A stretch of 41,329 bases of DNA from Mediterranea sp. (in: CFB group bacteria) (GCA_031261785.1 JAISIZ010000114.1:1-41329); one strand, 5' to 3'. Positions 1 through 9,258 are shown, counted from the first letter of the stretch. A program made the numbers and translations. The notes: generated by a model from the letters alone, not told the origin.

Positions 1-21
1 GTGTGCAAATTGTGTGCAAAT
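1..21. repeat. short direct repeat beside the tRNA-Pro terminator
   Basis: GTGTGCAAAT occurs twice, separated by one T, at the very edge of the window and just beyond the tRNA terminator. tRNA 3' flanks are frequent integration sites, but only the edge is visible, so no attachment site is claimed. Confidence 0.4.
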
Positions 22-64
22 AAAAAATCAGCGACTTTCGGATTTTGCTCCTAAGTCGCTGATT
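21..64 (-). terminator. intrinsic terminator of tRNA-Pro
   Basis: Read on the minus strand, AATCAGCGACTT pairs perfectly with AAGTCGCTGATT (positions 53-64 and 27-38) and is followed by a run of U. It lies 9 bases downstream of the tRNA 3' end. Confidence 0.85.
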
Positions 65-72
65 ATCTGTTG

Positions 73-146
73 TCGGGGTAGCGGGATTCGAACCCACGAC
101 TTCCTGCTCCCAAAGCAGGCGCGCTACCGGACTGCGCTATGCCCCG
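73..146 (-). tRNA. tRNA-Pro (anticodon UGG)
   Basis: A 74-nt cloverleaf is readable on the minus strand. The acceptor stem is CGGGGCA/TACCCCG with one C-A mismatch, and the discriminator base is A. The anticodon arm is CCTGC-TTTGGGA-GCAGG, giving anticodon TGG at 110-112. The T arm is GTGGG-TTCGAAT-CCCGC. CCA is not encoded, as is usual in Bacteroidetes. The gene has its own terminator. Confidence 0.97.
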
Positions 147-239
147 ATTGATAGGCTTTGATGCGCTGTTTTGAGGAGCTTTCCTCAAAAAGCGGTGCAA
201 AGATAGGAAAAAATGTGTGGTTAGCGACTATAGACGCGA

Positions 240-247
240 TATTTTTG
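240..247 (+). promoter_or_regulatory. -7 element before the patatin gene
   Basis: TATTTTTG fits the Bacteroidetes -7 consensus TAnnTTTG and lies 33 bases before the ATG at 281. No clear TTTG -33 box is seen; TGTGG near 214-220 is the nearest match. Confidence 0.45.
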
Positions 248-280
248 CTAATTTCGTGCCCAACTATAAGAAATAGTGCA

Positions 281-1111
281 ATGAACGAAATAATTAATCG
301 TGATAGAAACGAGATAGCGAGAGGCGGGGGCGGAAAGAAGTACCCGGTGGGATACGCACTGAGCGGCGGTTTCATCAAGGGCTTCGCGCACTTGGGAGTG
401 ATGCAGGCGTTGTTGGAATACAACGTCAAGCCCGACATCATCGCGGGGGTGAGCGCCGGCGCGCTGGCTTCCGTGTTCTATGCCGACGGCAACGAACCAT
501 ACAAGGTGCTCGACTTCTTCTCGGGACATAAGTTTCGGGACCTTACCAACTGGGTGATTCCCAAGAAAGGGCTGTTCGACCTTAGCGAGCTGGTGGAATT
601 CCTGGAGAGCAACCTTAAGGCGAAGAATCTCGAGGAACTGAAGATTCCGCTCATCGTCACCGCCACCGACTTCGACCACGGACGGGTGACGCACTTCCGC
701 AAAGGAGCCATCGCCCCACGTGTGGCGGCATCGTGCAGCATGCCCGTGATCTTCGCGCCAATCAACATCGACGGCGTGAACTACGTGGACGGCGGCGTGC
801 TGATGAACCTCCCCGTGGCCGTACTTCGCAAGAGTTGCGAGAGGGTAGTGGCGGTGAACGTCAGCCCACTCATGGCCGACGCCTACAAGAAGAATATCAT
901 CAGCATCGCCATGCGGTCGTTCCACTTCATGCTACGAGCCAACACGCTGCCCGCCACCGAACGGTGTGACCTGCTGATCGAACCCTACAATCTGTACGGA
1001 TACAGCAACACCGAGCTGGAGAAGGCGGAGGAGATATTCGAGCAAGGATACAACGCCGCCAACGAGGTGATAGACAGATTGCTGGCCGAAAAAGGGACAA
1101 TATGGAAATGA
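281..1111 (+). CDS. patatin-like phospholipase family protein
   Basis: A predicted lipid acyl hydrolase with a Ser-Asp dyad. Visible motifs in order are the oxyanion-hole segment SGGFIKGFAHLG, the nucleophile elbow GVSAG, and YVDGG carrying the catalytic Asp. This is the RssA/YchK-like single-domain bacterial type, about 276 residues, with no signal peptide. The reading frame stays open further upstream, but the ATG at 281 is preferred because the extra N-terminal residues do not resemble the family and the -7 element lies between the two starts. The GH13 gene starts 15 bases downstream, so the two are probably co-transcribed. Substrate is unknown. Confidence 0.9.
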   Translation: MNEIINRDRNEIARGGGGKKYPVGYALSGGFIKGFAHLGVMQALLEYNVKPDIIAGVSAGALASVFYADGNEPYKVLDFFSGHKFRDLTNWVIPKKGLFDLSELVEFLESNLKAKNLEELKIPLIVTATDFDHGRVTHFRKGAIAPRVAASCSMPVIFAPINIDGVNYVDGGVLMNLPVAVLRKSCERVVAVNVSPLMADAYKKNIISIAMRSFHFMLRANTLPATERCDLLIEPYNLYGYSNTELEKAEEIFEQGYNAANEVIDRLLAEKGTIWK

Positions 1112-1126
1112 CGACGGAATAACAAT

Positions 1127-2890
1127 ATGAAAATAACGATGAACAACGATATGAAAACAACGACCGATACCTATATAAATAAGGTAGGGAAAGAGACACC
1201 GCCGCGGAAAATCATCATCTATCAAGTGATGCCCCGGCTGTTTGGCAACGACAGCAACCGCCGCATGTACGCCGGCGACATCGCCGAGAATGGATGCGGC
1301 AAGATGGCCGACTTCACCCTCAAGGCATTGGGCGAGATCAGGAAGCTGGGCGCCACGCACGTGTGGTACACGGGCATCATCGAACATGCCACGCAGACCG
1401 ATTACTCCGCCTATGGCATCGCCGCCGACCATCCCGCCATGGTGAAGGGAAAGGCAGGCTCGCCGTATGCCATCAAGGACTACTACGACGTGGATCCCGA
1501 CCTCGCCGTGGACGTGCCCCGACGTATGAAAGAGTTCGAAAGCCTGTTGCGACGCACGCGCCGCGCGGGGATGAAGGCGATCATCGACTTCGTGCCCAAC
1601 CACGTGGCCCGCCAATATCGTCCCGACGCGCAGCCCGCAGGCACCGTCGCTTTGGGCGCGGGCGACGACACGACGGTAGCTTTCGCCGCCAACAACAACT
1701 TCTACTACATCCCCGGGACGGAACTGCGGGCGCAATTCGACATGAAAGGCGCCGCCGCCGAACCCTACCGTGAGTTTCCCGCCAAGGCTACGGGCAACGA
1801 CCGCTTCGACGCCATACCCAACATCACCGACTGGTACGAGACGGTGAAGCTGAACTACGGCGTGGACTACACCAACGGAGGCGCCCACCATTTCGACCCC
1901 ACGCCCGACACGTGGCGGAAGATGCTCGATATCCTCCTTTTCTGGACGGCCAAGGGCGTGGATGGCTTCCGTTGCGATATGGCCGAGATGGTGCCCGTGG
2001 AGTTCTGGGCATGGGCCATCCCGCAGGTGAAGCGCACGCGACCCGACATCCTCTTCATCGCCGAGGTGTACAATCCCGCACAGTATCGCGACTACCTCGA
2101 GCGCGGCGCGTTCGATTACCTATATGATAAGGTGGGACTGTACGACACCTTGCGCAACGTGACCTGTGGATACGCCTCGGCTACCGCCATCACCCGCTGC
2201 TGGCAGAGTCTGGGCGGCATGGAACGGCGGATGCTGAACTTCCTCGAGAACCACGACGAGCAACGCATAGCCTCCAGCTTCTTCGCTACCGATCCGCGCA
2301 AGGCCATCCCCGCGCTCATCGTCGCCGCCTGCATGAACACTAACCCCATGATGATCTACTTCGGGCAAGAATTGGGCGAGGCGGGCATGGACAATGAGGG
2401 CTTCAGCGGATACGACGGGCGTACCACCATCTTCGACTACTGGAGCGTGGATGCCATGCGTCGCTGGCGCAATGGCGGACGCTTCGACGGCAAGGCACTC
2501 ACCGGTGATCAGAAGCGCCTCCGCGCCATCTACCAGCGGGTACTGACGATATGCAACGGGGAGGAGGCCATCGCCCGAGGCGATTTCTTCGACCTGATGT
2601 ATGTCAACCTGGGTGGCTGGCGCTTCAACGAGCATCGGCAATACGCCTTCATGCGGCGTTACAAGAACGAGCTGCTATTCATCGTCGTCAACTTCGACCC
2701 CCAGCCCGTCGACGTGGCAATCAACCTGCCGTCGCACGCTTTCGATTTCCTGCAGATTCCGCAAACGGAATTTGCCGCGGCCACCGACTTGCTGACAGAC
2801 GCGAAAGAGACCGTCAGCCTGCTGCCCTACAAAGCTACCGATCTCCGCATCGGCGGATACGGTGGAAAAGTACTCAAGATAACCTACTGA
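1127..2890 (+). CDS. GH13 alpha-amylase family enzyme, cytoplasmic
   Basis: A 587-residue member of the alpha-amylase superfamily acting on alpha-glucans. The four conserved regions are visible: DFVPNHV (residues 154-160), GFRCDMAEM with nucleophile Asp284, FIAEVY with acid/base Glu313, and NHDEQR with Asp377. The first 25 residues are polar and there is no signal peptide, so it probably acts on intracellular glycogen or imported oligosaccharides rather than in a Sus-type outer-membrane complex; no susC/susD genes are near. ATGs at 1127, 1139 and 1151 are all possible starts. It follows the patatin gene by 15 bases and precedes a GNAT gene by 12, suggesting one transcript. Exact specificity cannot be read from the sequence. 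Confidence 0.9.
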   Translation: MKITMNNDMKTTTDTYINKVGKETPPRKIIIYQVMPRLFGNDSNRRMYAGDIAENGCGKMADFTLKALGEIRKLGATHVWYTGIIEHATQTDYSAYGIAADHPAMVKGKAGSPYAIKDYYDVDPDLAVDVPRRMKEFESLLRRTRRAGMKAIIDFVPNHVARQYRPDAQPAGTVALGAGDDTTVAFAANNNFYYIPGTELRAQFDMKGAAAEPYREFPAKATGNDRFDAIPNITDWYETVKLNYGVDYTNGGAHHFDPTPDTWRKMLDILLFWTAKGVDGFRCDMAEMVPVEFWAWAIPQVKRTRPDILFIAEVYNPAQYRDYLERGAFDYLYDKVGLYDTLRNVTCGYASATAITRCWQSLGGMERRMLNFLENHDEQRIASSFFATDPRKAIPALIVAACMNTNPMMIYFGQELGEAGMDNEGFSGYDGRTTIFDYWSVDAMRRWRNGGRFDGKALTGDQKRLRAIYQRVLTICNGEEAIARGDFFDLMYVNLGGWRFNEHRQYAFMRRYKNELLFIVVNFDPQPVDVAINLPSHAFDFLQIPQTEFAAATDLLTDAKETVSLLPYKATDLRIGGYGGKVLKITY

Positions 2891-2902
2891 CAACCGTACT
2901 CC

Positions 2903-3406
2903 ATGGCAGACCCCATCCTACGCGACTGGCGATTGACGGATGTCGCCTCCCTGGCCCGACATGCCAACAACATTCACGTCTGGAACAACCTGCGCGACGG
3001 ATTCCCGTATCCTTATACCGAGCGGGACGCCGAGCTATTCATCCAGATGGTGACGCGGAAACCCCGTCCGTCCGTCGACAAGGCCATAGAGGTCGACGGC
3101 GAAGCTGTGGGCAGCATCGGCATCACGCTGCACGATGGCGTGGAGCGTGTTTCCGCCGAAATCGGCTTCTTCATCGGCGAAGCTTATTGGAACCGAGGCA
3201 TCACGACCGAGGCCATCAAGCAAATGTCGGCCTACGCCTTTGCCCATTTCCCCATCGAGCGCCTTTATGCCTCGGTGTTCGATTTCAACATCGCCTCCCA
3301 GCGCGTGTTGCGAAAGGCGGGATTCGTGCGCGAAGCTGTCCTCCCGCGAGCGGCAATCAAGAATGGGGTAGTGGTGGACTGGCTCTATTTCGCACGTTAT
3401 CGCTGA
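2903..3406 (+). CDS. GNAT acetyltransferase, RimJ/RimL type
   Basis: A 167-residue N-acetyltransferase of the acetyltransf_3 (RimJ/RimL-like) class. The pattern EIGFFIGEAYWNRGITTEAI corresponds to the beta4 strand and acetyl-CoA-binding loop (here with the weak version NRGITTEA of the R/Q-x-x-G-x-A signature), followed by SQRVLRKAGF and a C-terminal DWLYFARYR strand typical of this class. Such enzymes acetylate protein N-termini, small amines or antibiotics; the substrate is not deducible. It is the last gene of a probable patatin-GH13-GNAT transcript. Confidence 0.88.
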   Translation: MADPILRDWRLTDVASLARHANNIHVWNNLRDGFPYPYTERDAELFIQMVTRKPRPSVDKAIEVDGEAVGSIGITLHDGVERVSAEIGFFIGEAYWNRGITTEAIKQMSAYAFAHFPIERLYASVFDFNIASQRVLRKAGFVREAVLPRAAIKNGVVVDWLYFARYR

Positions 3407-3440
3407 AGCGTGCGTTTCTGCATTTTCTTCAGTCCAAATC

Positions 3441-3471
3441 CTTCGTTTCTATAAAAATCTTATTACCTTCG
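3441..3471 (+). promoter_or_regulatory. pheT promoter
   Basis: TACCTTCG at 3464-3471 matches the Bacteroidetes -7 box; TTCG at 3441-3444, 19 bases upstream, is a weak -33 box. The start codon is 40 bases downstream. Confidence 0.55.
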
Positions 3472-3511
3472 CGACACTTTCTGAAGAAGCAACAATAAAA
3501 CCCCAGAGAAT

Positions 3512-5977
3512 ATGAACATCTCTTATAACTGGCTGAAAGAGTACGTCGACTTCGACCTGACGCCAGAAGAAACGGCAGACGCGCTGACCTCCATCGGACT
3601 GGAGACAGGTGGAGTGGAAGAAGCGCAGACCATCAAAGGAGGACTGGAGGGACTCGTCGTAGGGCAGGTGCTCACCTGCGCGGAACATCCCAACTCCGAC
3701 CATTTGCACGTCACCACCGTCGACTTGGGACAGGGTGGAGAACCTGCGCAGATCGTCTGCGGAGCGCCAAACGTAACGGCCGGGCAAAAGGTGATCGTAG
3801 CCACTATCGGTACTACGCTGTATAGCGGAGACGAAAGTTTCACCATCAAAAAATCGAAGATACGAGGCGTGGAATCGTACGGCATGATATGTGCCGAGGA
3901 CGAGATAGGCATCGGTACCGACCATGCCGGCATCATCGTACTGCCCGACGACGCCCGCATAGGAACGCCCGCCAAGGAATACTACGGCGTGAAGAGCGAC
4001 TACGTGCTCGAGGTGGACATCACACCCAACCGCGCCGACGCCTGCTCACACTACGGCGTGGCGCGCGACCTCTACGCCTACCTCTCGAGCCACGGACACC
4101 AGGCCACGTTGCGCCGCCCGTCGGTAGACATCTTCAAGACGGACAATCATGACCTCGACATCCCCGTGACGGTGCGAAATGCCGAAGCTTGCCCCCGCTA
4201 CGCCGGGGTGACGGTGAAGGGTGTCACTGTAGGCGAAAGCCCCCAATGGCTACAAGATAAATTACGTGTCATCGGACTGCGCCCGATAAACAACGTGGTG
4301 GACATTACCAATTACATCGTGCACGCCTTTGGGCAACCCCTGCACTGCTTCGACGCGGCGAAGATACGTGGCGGAGAGGTGGTGGTGAGAACGATGCCCT
4401 CGGGAACTCCGTTCGTCACGCTCGACGGCGTGGAACGCAAGCTCGACGAACGCGACCTGATGATCTGCGACGCCGAGGGACCGATGTGCATCGCCGGCGT
4501 GTTCGGCGGGCAGGACTCGGGATCGACCGAAGCCACCACCGAAGTGTTCATCGAGAGTGCCTACTTCCATCCTACATGGGTGCGCAAGACAGCGCGTCGG
4601 CATGGGCTGAACACCGACGCCTCGTTCCGCTTCGAGCGGGGCATCGACCCCAATGGCGTCATCTACTGCCTCAAGCTGGCCGCCCTGATGGTGAAAGAGC
4701 TGGCGGGCGGAACAATCTCGTCGGAGATCAAGGACGTGTGCGCCGACCCGCCGCAAGACTTCATCGTAGAGCTGGCCTACCAGAAGGTGCGCTCCCTGGT
4801 GGGCAAAACGATTCCGGAGGAGACCGTCAAGGCGATCGTCGCCAGCCTCGAGATGAAGATACTACACGAGACGGCCGACGGACTGACGCTCGCCGTGCCT
4901 CCCTACAGGGTAGACGTGCAACGCGACTGCGACGTGGTGGAGGACATCCTACGCATCTACGGATATAATAATGTGGAGATCCCCACCACGCTGAAGTCGA
5001 GCCTCACCACAAAGGGCGAGAACGACAAGTCGAACAAGCTGCAAAACCTCGTGGCCGAGCAATTGGTGGGATGCGGATTCAACGAGATCCTGAACAACTC
5101 ACTGACCCGTGCCGCCTACTACGACGGCATGACGGCCTATCCGCCACAACGCTTGGTGACACTGATGAATCCCCTAAGCGCCGACCTCAACAGCATGAGG
5201 CAGACATTGCTCTTCGGCGGACTGGAAAGCATTGCCCACAACGCCAATAGGCAGAACGCCGACCTGCGTTTCTTCGAGTTCGGCAACTGCTACTTCTTCG
5301 ATGCCCACCGCAAGAATCCCGAGAAGATACTCGCCGCCTACTCCGAGAGGTATCACCTCGGCCTGTGGCTCACCGGCAAACGGGTGTCCAATTCGTGGGC
5401 GCATCCCGACGAGGAGAGCAGTGTCTACGAGCTGAAGGCGTACGTGGAGAATATCCTTCGACGTCTCGGCCTCGACACCCGGGCATTGGTCATCGAAAGC
5501 CTTACCGACGACATCTTCGCTTCGGCCCTCACCCTGAGCACCCGGGGAGGGAAACGCCTGGCAGCCTTCGGGACAGTGACAAAGAAGCTGAGGAAAGCGT
5601 TCGACATCGACCACGAAGTGTACTTCGCCGAGCTGGACTGGAACGCGTTGGCGAAAGTCACGAGGGCCAACAAAGTGAGCTACCGCGAGCTGACGAAGTT
5701 TCCCGCCGTGCGGCGAGACCTCGCCCTGTTGGTGGACAAGGCTGTCCTTTTCGGCGAAATCGAGAAAATCGCCTACGAGACAGAGCGTAAACTTCTCCGC
5801 GAAGTCACCCTCTTCGACGTGTACGAAGGCAAGAACCTCGAAGCCGGCAAGAAATCGTATGCCGTGAGCTTCCTGCTCCAGGACGACAGCCAGACGCTGC
5901 AAGACAAGACCATCGACAAGATTATGGCACGCTTGGTGAAAAACCTCGAGGAGAGGCTGGGCGCGAAGCTGCGATGA
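3512..5977 (+). CDS. pheT: phenylalanine--tRNA ligase beta subunit
   Basis: The 821-residue beta chain of the alpha2beta2 PheRS, which charges tRNA-Phe and edits mischarged Tyr. The domain order is complete: the N-terminal B1 fold, an EMAP-II-like tRNA-binding domain (about 40-150, GQVLTCAEHPNSDHLHVT), the B3/B4 editing domain (about 210-390), the B5 domain (about 400-480), the catalytic-core-like domain (about 490-700), and a C-terminal ferredoxin-fold anticodon-binding domain (about 725-820, KFPAVRRDLALLVD). Length is normal for the family. pheS is not adjacent, which is common in Bacteroidetes. The gene has its own promoter and ends at a strong terminator before yebC. Confidence 0.98.
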   Translation: MNISYNWLKEYVDFDLTPEETADALTSIGLETGGVEEAQTIKGGLEGLVVGQVLTCAEHPNSDHLHVTTVDLGQGGEPAQIVCGAPNVTAGQKVIVATIGTTLYSGDESFTIKKSKIRGVESYGMICAEDEIGIGTDHAGIIVLPDDARIGTPAKEYYGVKSDYVLEVDITPNRADACSHYGVARDLYAYLSSHGHQATLRRPSVDIFKTDNHDLDIPVTVRNAEACPRYAGVTVKGVTVGESPQWLQDKLRVIGLRPINNVVDITNYIVHAFGQPLHCFDAAKIRGGEVVVRTMPSGTPFVTLDGVERKLDERDLMICDAEGPMCIAGVFGGQDSGSTEATTEVFIESAYFHPTWVRKTARRHGLNTDASFRFERGIDPNGVIYCLKLAALMVKELAGGTISSEIKDVCADPPQDFIVELAYQKVRSLVGKTIPEETVKAIVASLEMKILHETADGLTLAVPPYRVDVQRDCDVVEDILRIYGYNNVEIPTTLKSSLTTKGENDKSNKLQNLVAEQLVGCGFNEILNNSLTRAAYYDGMTAYPPQRLVTLMNPLSADLNSMRQTLLFGGLESIAHNANRQNADLRFFEFGNCYFFDAHRKNPEKILAAYSERYHLGLWLTGKRVSNSWAHPDEESSVYELKAYVENILRRLGLDTRALVIESLTDDIFASALTLSTRGGKRLAAFGTVTKKLRKAFDIDHEVYFAELDWNALAKVTRANKVSYRELTKFPAVRRDLALLVDKAVLFGEIEKIAYETERKLLREVTLFDVYEGKNLEAGKKSYAVSFLLQDDSQTLQDKTIDKIMARLVKNLEERLGAKLR

Positions 5978-6023
5978 GGAGAAGTTAAGCCGTCAAGTAG
6001 AATAGAATTATAATAATGATATA

Positions 6024-6064
6024 GTGGTCAAGGTGGTCGGATCCGACGACCTGACTACTTTTTA
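6024..6064 (+). terminator. strong intrinsic terminator between pheT and yebC
   Basis: GTGGTCA and TGACTAC enclose GGTGGTCGGA/TCCGACGACC, giving a near-continuous 17-bp stem around a minimal loop (one G-G mismatch, one bulge), followed by TTTTT. Its T-run ends 13 bases before the yebC start codon. Confidence 0.85.
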
Positions 6065-6076
6065 AAAACAAATCCA

Positions 6077-6808
6077 ATGGGAAGAGCATTTGAATATAGG
6101 AAAGCCTCCAAACTCAAGAGGTGGGGCCACATGGCCAAGACATTTACCAAGTTGGGCAAGCATATCGCCATCGCCGTAAAGGCTGGCGGCCCGGATGTAG
6201 AGAACAACCCCACGCTGAGGTCGGTCATCGCCACCTGCAAGCGCGAGAACATGCCCAAGGACAACATCGAGCGCGCCATCAAGAACGCGATGGGCAAGGA
6301 CCAGAGCGAATACAAGAGCATGACGTACGAGGGTTACGGCCCCCATGGCGTGGCGGTATTCGTCGATACACTCACCGACAATCCCACCCGCACCGTGGCC
6401 GACGTGCGCTCGGTATTCAACAAATTTGGCGGCAACCTCGGCACCATGGGATCGCTGGCGTTCCTGTTCGACCATAAATGCGTGTTCACCTTCAAGAAGA
6501 AAGAAGGCATCGACATGGAGGAACTCATCCTCGACCTCATCGACTACAACGTGGAGGACGAATACGACGAGGACGACGAGGAAGGAACCATCACCATCTA
6601 CGGCGACCCGAAGAGCTACGCCGCCATACAGAAACACCTCGAGGAGAGTGGATTCGAGGACGTGGGAGGCGACTTCACCTATATCCCCAACGACCTCAAG
6701 GACGTCACGCCCGAGCAACGCGAAACCATCGACAAGATGACCGAACGCCTCGAGGACTTCGACGACGTGCAGACGGTGTACACCAACATGAAGCCCGAAG
6801 AGGAGTGA
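6077..6808 (+). CDS. yebC: YebC/PmpR (TACO1) family protein
   Basis: A 243-residue member of the YebC family, known as DNA-binding regulators and, more recently, as factors that ease translation of proline-rich stretches (TACO1 in mitochondria). The signature N-terminus MGRAFEYRKASKLKRW, the central KRENMPKDNIERAIKNA helix and YEGYGPHGVAVFVDTLTDNP are all present. An acidic run (residues about 155-172) lies in the second domain, as in relatives. It begins just after the pheT terminator, so it should have its own start of transcription or depend on read-through. Its stop codon overlaps the GTG start of the Nramp gene. Confidence 0.96.
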   Translation: MGRAFEYRKASKLKRWGHMAKTFTKLGKHIAIAVKAGGPDVENNPTLRSVIATCKRENMPKDNIERAIKNAMGKDQSEYKSMTYEGYGPHGVAVFVDTLTDNPTRTVADVRSVFNKFGGNLGTMGSLAFLFDHKCVFTFKKKEGIDMEELILDLIDYNVEDEYDEDDEEGTITIYGDPKSYAAIQKHLEESGFEDVGGDFTYIPNDLKDVTPEQRETIDKMTERLEDFDDVQTVYTNMKPEEE

Positions 6809-8061
6809 AGAATCTCTATAAGGACTTCAAGAGCCGTAACCACAAGCGGTACCTGGGCGGACTGGACATCTTCAGGCATATCGGTCCGGGGCTGCTGGTG
6901 ACAGTCGGCTTTATCGATCCGGGCAACTGGGCGTCCAACTTCGCCGCCGGATCCGAGTTCGGCTACGCGTTGCTTTGGGTAGTGACACTCTCCACCATCA
7001 TGCTCATCGTGCTGCAACACAACGTGGCGCACCTGGGTATCGTGACGGGGCTTTGCCTTTCCGAGGCGGCCACGAAGTACGCTCCGGCGTGGGTGTCGCG
7101 TCCCATTCTCGGCACGGCTGTGCTGGCCTCCATCTCCACCTCGTTGGCGGAAATCCTCGGAGGCGCCATAGCCTTGCAGATGCTTTTCGGCATTCCCATC
7201 GTGTGGGGGGCGGTGCTTACCACGGCTTTCGTGGTCATCATGCTCTTCACCAACTCGTACAAGCGTATCGAGCGTTCCATCATCGCTTTCGTTTCCGTCA
7301 TCGGCCTCTCGTTCATCTACGAGCTGTTCCTCGTGGAGGTCGATTGGCCATTGGCCGCGCGGGGCTGGGTGGTGCCATCGTTTCCCCAAGGCAGCATGCT
7401 CATTATCATGAGCGTGCTGGGCGCCGTGGTGATGCCCCACAATCTCTTCCTGCATTCGGAGGTGATACAGAGCCACGAATACAACAAGAAGGACGACGCC
7501 TCCATCAAGCGGGTGCTGAAGTACGAGCTGTTCGACACGCTCTTCTCCATGATCGCCGGATGGGCCATCAACAGCGCCATGATCCTGCTGGCTGCCGCCA
7601 CCTTCTTCAAAAGCGGCATCCACGTGGAGGAGCTGCAACAGGCCAAATCGTTGCTGGAACCATTGCTGGGCAACAATGCCGCCATCGTCTTTGCCTTGGC
7701 CTTGCTCATGGCGGGCATCTCGTCGACCATCACGAGTGGCATGGCGGCAGGATCTATTTTCTCGGGCATCTTTGGCGAATCGTACCACATCAAGGACATC
7801 CACTCGCAGGTGGGCATCGTGCTTTCGCTGGGCGTGGCGCTGTTGCTCATCTTCTTCATCGGCGACCCTTTCCGGGGGCTGATTATCTCGCAAATGATAC
7901 TGAGCATACAGTTGCCGTTCACCGTCTTCTTGCAAGTGGGGCTAACTTCGTCCAAGCGAGTGATGGGGCAATATGCCAACAGCCGTTGGAACACCTGCGT
8001 ACTCTACACCATAGCCGCCGTGGTGACCATACTGAACATCATGCTACTGTTTGAGAGTTAA
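6805..8061 (+). CDS. Nramp-family divalent metal ion transporter
   Basis: An H+-coupled Mn2+/Fe2+ importer of the inner membrane, 418 residues with about 11 membrane segments. The two metal-site motifs are intact: DPGN in TM1 (residues 38-41) and the Met-Pro-His motif in TM6 (Met210-Pro211-His212). The first credible start is a GTG at 6805 that overlaps the yebC stop in GTGA. No ATG lies between that point and the conserved YLGGLDIF region, and the frame further upstream is only the shadow of yebC. The GTGA overlap implies translational coupling with yebC. Confidence 0.93.
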   Translation: MKNLYKDFKSRNHKRYLGGLDIFRHIGPGLLVTVGFIDPGNWASNFAAGSEFGYALLWVVTLSTIMLIVLQHNVAHLGIVTGLCLSEAATKYAPAWVSRPILGTAVLASISTSLAEILGGAIALQMLFGIPIVWGAVLTTAFVVIMLFTNSYKRIERSIIAFVSVIGLSFIYELFLVEVDWPLAARGWVVPSFPQGSMLIIMSVLGAVVMPHNLFLHSEVIQSHEYNKKDDASIKRVLKYELFDTLFSMIAGWAINSAMILLAAATFFKSGIHVEELQQAKSLLEPLLGNNAAIVFALALLMAGISSTITSGMAAGSIFSGIFGESYHIKDIHSQVGIVLSLGVALLLIFFIGDPFRGLIISQMILSIQLPFTVFLQVGLTSSKRVMGQYANSRWNTCVLYTIAAVVTILNIMLLFES

Positions 8062-8092
8062 TAAGGAGACAAAAGGAGAAGAAGAAAGCGAT

Positions 8093-8857
8093 ATGAAAGT
8101 GATTACCTATAACGTGAACGGCCTCCGGGCGGCCGTCGCCAAGGGCTTGCCCGAGTGGCTGTCCGCGGAAAGTCCCGACGTGCTCTGCCTGCAAGAGACG
8201 AAATTGCAGCCCGACCAGTATCCCGCCGAGGCGTTCGAGGCGTTGGGCTACCGGGCCTACCTCTACTCGGCGCGGAAGAAAGGATATAGCGGCGTAGCCA
8301 TCCTCACCAGGCGCGAACCCGACCATGTTGAATATGGCATGGGCATGGAGGCGTACGACAACGAGGGACGTTTCATCCGCGCCGACTATGGCGACCTCTC
8401 CGTGGTAAGCGTCTACCATCCCTCGGGAACGAGCGGCGACGAACGTCAAGCCTTCAAGATGGTGTGGCTGGAAGATTTCCAGCGCTACGTCACCGAGCTG
8501 CGGCGCACGCGTCCCAACCTCCTGCTCTGCGGCGACTACAACATCTGCCACGAGGCCATCGACATACACGATCCCGTTCGTAACGCCACCAACAGCGGAT
8601 TCCTCCCCGAGGAGCGCGAATGGATGACCCGCTTCCTCGACGCCGGATTCGTCGACTCCTTCCGCACCCTGCATCCCGAGACGCAGGAATACACCTGGTG
8701 GAGTTACCGTTTCAATTCGCGCGCCAAGAATAAAGGCTGGCGGATAGACTACTGCATGGCCACCGAATCGCTGCGTACCCAACTGACGCAAGCGCGCATC
8801 CTGGGCGAAGCCGTACACTCCGACCACTGCCCGATGCTGGTAGAAATTAGAAATTGA
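8093..8857 (+). CDS. xth: exodeoxyribonuclease III (AP endonuclease)
   Basis: A 254-residue ExoIII-type Mg2+-dependent AP endonuclease and 3'-5' exonuclease for base excision repair. Conserved elements are TYNVNGLRAA (residues 5-14), LQETKLQ with metal ligand Glu35, YHPSG, CGDYN with Asp148/Asn150, WRIDY, and HSDHCP with the catalytic Asp244-His245 pair. The ATG at 8093 is chosen because it begins directly with the conserved MKVITYNVNG strand and follows GGAG-rich sequence. It starts 31 bases after the Nramp stop and could be its last co-transcribed gene. Confidence 0.96.
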   Translation: MKVITYNVNGLRAAVAKGLPEWLSAESPDVLCLQETKLQPDQYPAEAFEALGYRAYLYSARKKGYSGVAILTRREPDHVEYGMGMEAYDNEGRFIRADYGDLSVVSVYHPSGTSGDERQAFKMVWLEDFQRYVTELRRTRPNLLLCGDYNICHEAIDIHDPVRNATNSGFLPEEREWMTRFLDAGFVDSFRTLHPETQEYTWWSYRFNSRAKNKGWRIDYCMATESLRTQLTQARILGEAVHSDHCPMLVEIRN

Positions 8858-8977
8858 GCATTGAAAAATGAGCGTCGAGGAGTGCCCCAACACCCTCAAT
8901 AGCAGGTAGAAGGGCTTAAATTAGTGACATTTCTATTAAAAAGTAGGGAATAATGTGCTGTATAACATAAAAATGAG

Positions 8978-8985
8978 TATCTTTG
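8978..8985 (+). promoter_or_regulatory. -7 element of the DUF2582 gene
   Basis: TATCTTTG is a full match to TAnnTTTG. A possible weak -33 box, ATGTG, lies at 8953-8957. The start codon is 73 bases from the element, leaving a leader of about 65 nt. Confidence 0.6.
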
Positions 8986-9057
8986 CCCCCGAAATGATGT
9001 CGGGAAGTCCTCCCAGACCAACCGACTAAACATGTCTAACTAATATTCTTAAAGCAA

Positions 9058-9258
9058 ATGTTTAAGGAAAAAGCAGGTAGCGTGGCCGGACAAATCTGGA
9101 ACGCACTGAACGGAACAGAAGGTATGACTGCCAAGCAACTGAAGAAAGCCACCAAACTGGTAGATAAGGACTTGTTCCTCGGCCTTGGCTGGTTGTTGAG
9201 AGAAGACAAGCTCTCCGTAGAAGAAATCGAAAGCGAACTCTTCATCAAGCTGATCTAA
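9058..9258 (+). CDS. DUF2582 winged-helix protein
   Basis: A 66-residue protein matching the small winged helix-turn-helix family found widely in Bacteroidetes (DUF2582, PF10771): [10 protein letters not shown], then [11 protein letters not shown] as recognition region, then [11 protein letters not shown] and a short C-terminal strand. It presumably binds nucleic acid, but no target is known. It has its own promoter and terminator, hence a monocistronic, probably abundant transcript. Confidence 0.9.
   Translation: MFKEKAGSVAGQIWNALNGTEGMTAKQLKKATKLVDKDLFLGLGWLLREDKLSVEEIESELFIKLI

Noticed and set aside
1..146. Integration (att) site at tRNA-Pro
   Set aside because: Only a 10-bp direct repeat at the window edge; no integrase and no second copy of the tRNA 3' end in view.
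124..441. 105-codon minus frame starting near the tRNA-Pro gene
   Set aside because: It overlaps the tRNA and is antisense to the patatin start; no family resemblance.
6679..7935. 418-codon antisense frame across the Nramp gene
   Set aside because: Composition (His, Asp, Arg, Gln rich) is that of a shadow frame; the plus-strand transporter is complete.
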